Positions 5,482 through 6,221 of a DNA stretch of 6,221 nt are shown piece by piece; the stretch's first letter is position 1; every line of letters starts with the position of its first letter. The stretch covers positions 1 to 6,221 of the forward strand of contig DYZF01000101.1 in assembly GCA_020741375.1 (NCBI GenBank), written 5' to 3'. The notes below the pieces were generated by a model that saw only the letters and a list, made by a program, of their open reading frames with translations, was not told where the DNA came from and did not search any database. This DNA comes from Tessaracoccus flavescens (GTDB lineage: Bacteria; Actinomycetota; Actinomycetes; Propionibacteriales; Propionibacteriaceae). A program made the translations under genes and the position numbers.

Positions 5482-6221
5482 GTGTCGCTGCGCTGGCTCC
5501 GGTCACCTGAGGCCGCCCCCACCCGCCCCTGGTGGTGGGTGTTCGCCGGCCTCGCCGCCGTCGTGGTGCTCGTGGGCGCGCAGGCCGCGGACCTCCCGGG
5601 CCTGCTGGAACGTGGCGCCTCGTGGTGGCGGGTGGTTGTCTCCTTCCTCTCCACGTCCGTGTTGCTGCTGGCCTGGTGGCAGTTGGGGCCGCGCTGGCGC
5701 CGACCCATCCTCACGACGGCGATCTGGACCGTCCCGCTGATGTTCACCTTCCCGCTCCACTCGCGCGATTCCTACGCCTACGCCGCTACCGGCTGGCTCG
5801 TGGCGCGCGGTCAGGACGCGTACACCGTCCCGCTCGGCGAGGCCGGCCAAGCGGGCCTGCTGGTGGGCACGCACTGGCACGAGACCACGTCGGTGTACCC
5901 GGCGCTGTCGCTGGAACTGTTCGGCGCCATCTCCCGCCTCACCGGCGGTGACCCCTATTGGACGACGGTGGCCCTCCGCCTGCCCAGCCTGATGGCGTTG
6001 GCGATCCTCGCGTTCGTCCTGCCGCGCTTGGCGCGACGGTTCGCCGTCGATCCAGGGGTCGCGCTGTGGGCCGGCCTGATGGTGCCGATCATGACCGTGC
6101 AATGGGTGGGCGGCGTGCACAACGACGCATTGATGGTGGCGCTAGGGGTCGCGGCTTTGTGGGCGGCCACGGACCTTGGGTGGCGCGGCTGGCGGGGGCT
6201 GATCGTCGCCGGGGTTCTGCT
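5482..6221 (+). CDS. mptB: MptB-like polyprenyl-phosphate-mannose mannosyltransferase (3' end outside window)
   Basis: This is the N-terminal 246 residues of a multi-spanning GT-C glycosyltransferase, in one frame to the right edge. After a short cytoplasmic start, hydrophobic segments lie at about 17-36, 50-69, 76-92, 166-182, 192-210 and 214-230. The first extracytoplasmic loop carries the diagnostic PLHSRDSYAYAATGWLVARG (91-110), with D96 in the SRD motif expected of the GT-C catalytic acid. A second signature, GGVHNDALM (210-218), lies between later helices. Both are typical of actinobacterial MptB/GT87-like enzymes, which add alpha-1,6-mannose from polyprenyl-phosphate-mannose to lipomannan-type glycolipids outside the membrane. 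The family's usual PYGP segment is replaced here by VYPALSLEL (138-146), so the acceptor or exact subfamily may differ. It is divergent from the VOC-ndh cluster and appears functionally unrelated to it. Confidence 0.78.
   Translation, partial: MSLRWLRSPEAAPTRPWWWVFAGLAAVVVLVGAQAADLPGLLERGASWWRVVVSFLSTSVLLLAWWQLGPRWRRPILTTAIWTVPLMFTFPLHSRDSYAYAATGWLVARGQDAYTVPLGEAGQAGLLVGTHWHETTSVYPALSLELFGAISRLTGGDPYWTTVALRLPSLMALAILAFVLPRLARRFAVDPGVALWAGLMVPIMTVQWVGGVHNDALMVALGVAALWAATDLGWRGWRGLIVAGVL

Noticed and set aside
5503..6120. 205-codon minus-strand frame opposite the mptB-like gene
   Set aside because: The composition is Arg/His/Gln-rich and unstructured, while the plus strand encodes clear membrane helices and GT-C motifs over the same stretch.

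Overview
The window is high-GC DNA that reads as a chromosomal segment of an actinomycete. The evidence is the strong G/C third-position preference, GTG starts, TANNNT-type -10 elements lying directly in front of start codons (leaderless-mRNA style), a mycobacterial-type FolP2 paralogue and an MptB-like polyprenyl-phosphate-mannose glycosyltransferase. A Propionibacteriales- or Mycobacteriales-like host is plausible, but the exact lineage cannot be fixed from the sequence.

Layout. Six genes on the minus strand fill about 1-5374. In transcription order they are a small VOC/glyoxalase-fold protein (5374-4994), type II NADH dehydrogenase (4997-3642), a DoxX-family membrane protein (3638-3162), an OmpR-type response regulator (3121-2396), its sensor histidine kinase (2349-805) and a FolP2-type dihydropteroate synthase homologue (726 to beyond the left edge). 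On the plus strand, divergent from the VOC gene, an MptB-like GT-C mannosyltransferase starts at 5482 and leaves the right edge. The 107-base gap at 5375-5481 is the divergent promoter region. No tRNA, rRNA, CRISPR array, insertion sequence or phage gene is visible, and no gap exceeds 110 bases.

How the genes may work together. VOC and ndh overlap by an ATGA, and ndh and doxX are 3 bases apart, so these three look like one translationally tight respiratory/redox unit. The regulator-kinase pair follows after a 40-base gap that holds a perfect 8-bp inverted repeat and a possible second promoter, and may be both co-transcribed and autoregulated. FolP2 has its own good-looking leaderless promoter (TTGGCG-N16-TACTGT, 7 bases before GTG) and is probably a separate unit. 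It keeps several DHPS catalytic residues but lacks the canonical loop-2 Glu-Ser-Thr-Arg, as in the mycobacterial FolP2 proteins reported to lack DHPS activity.

Most notable non-coding signal: the octamer ACCCTAGG occurs exactly 3 bases before the start codons of both the VOC gene and the response regulator, at the position expected for a leaderless -10 element. This hints at two matched promoters in the same cluster.
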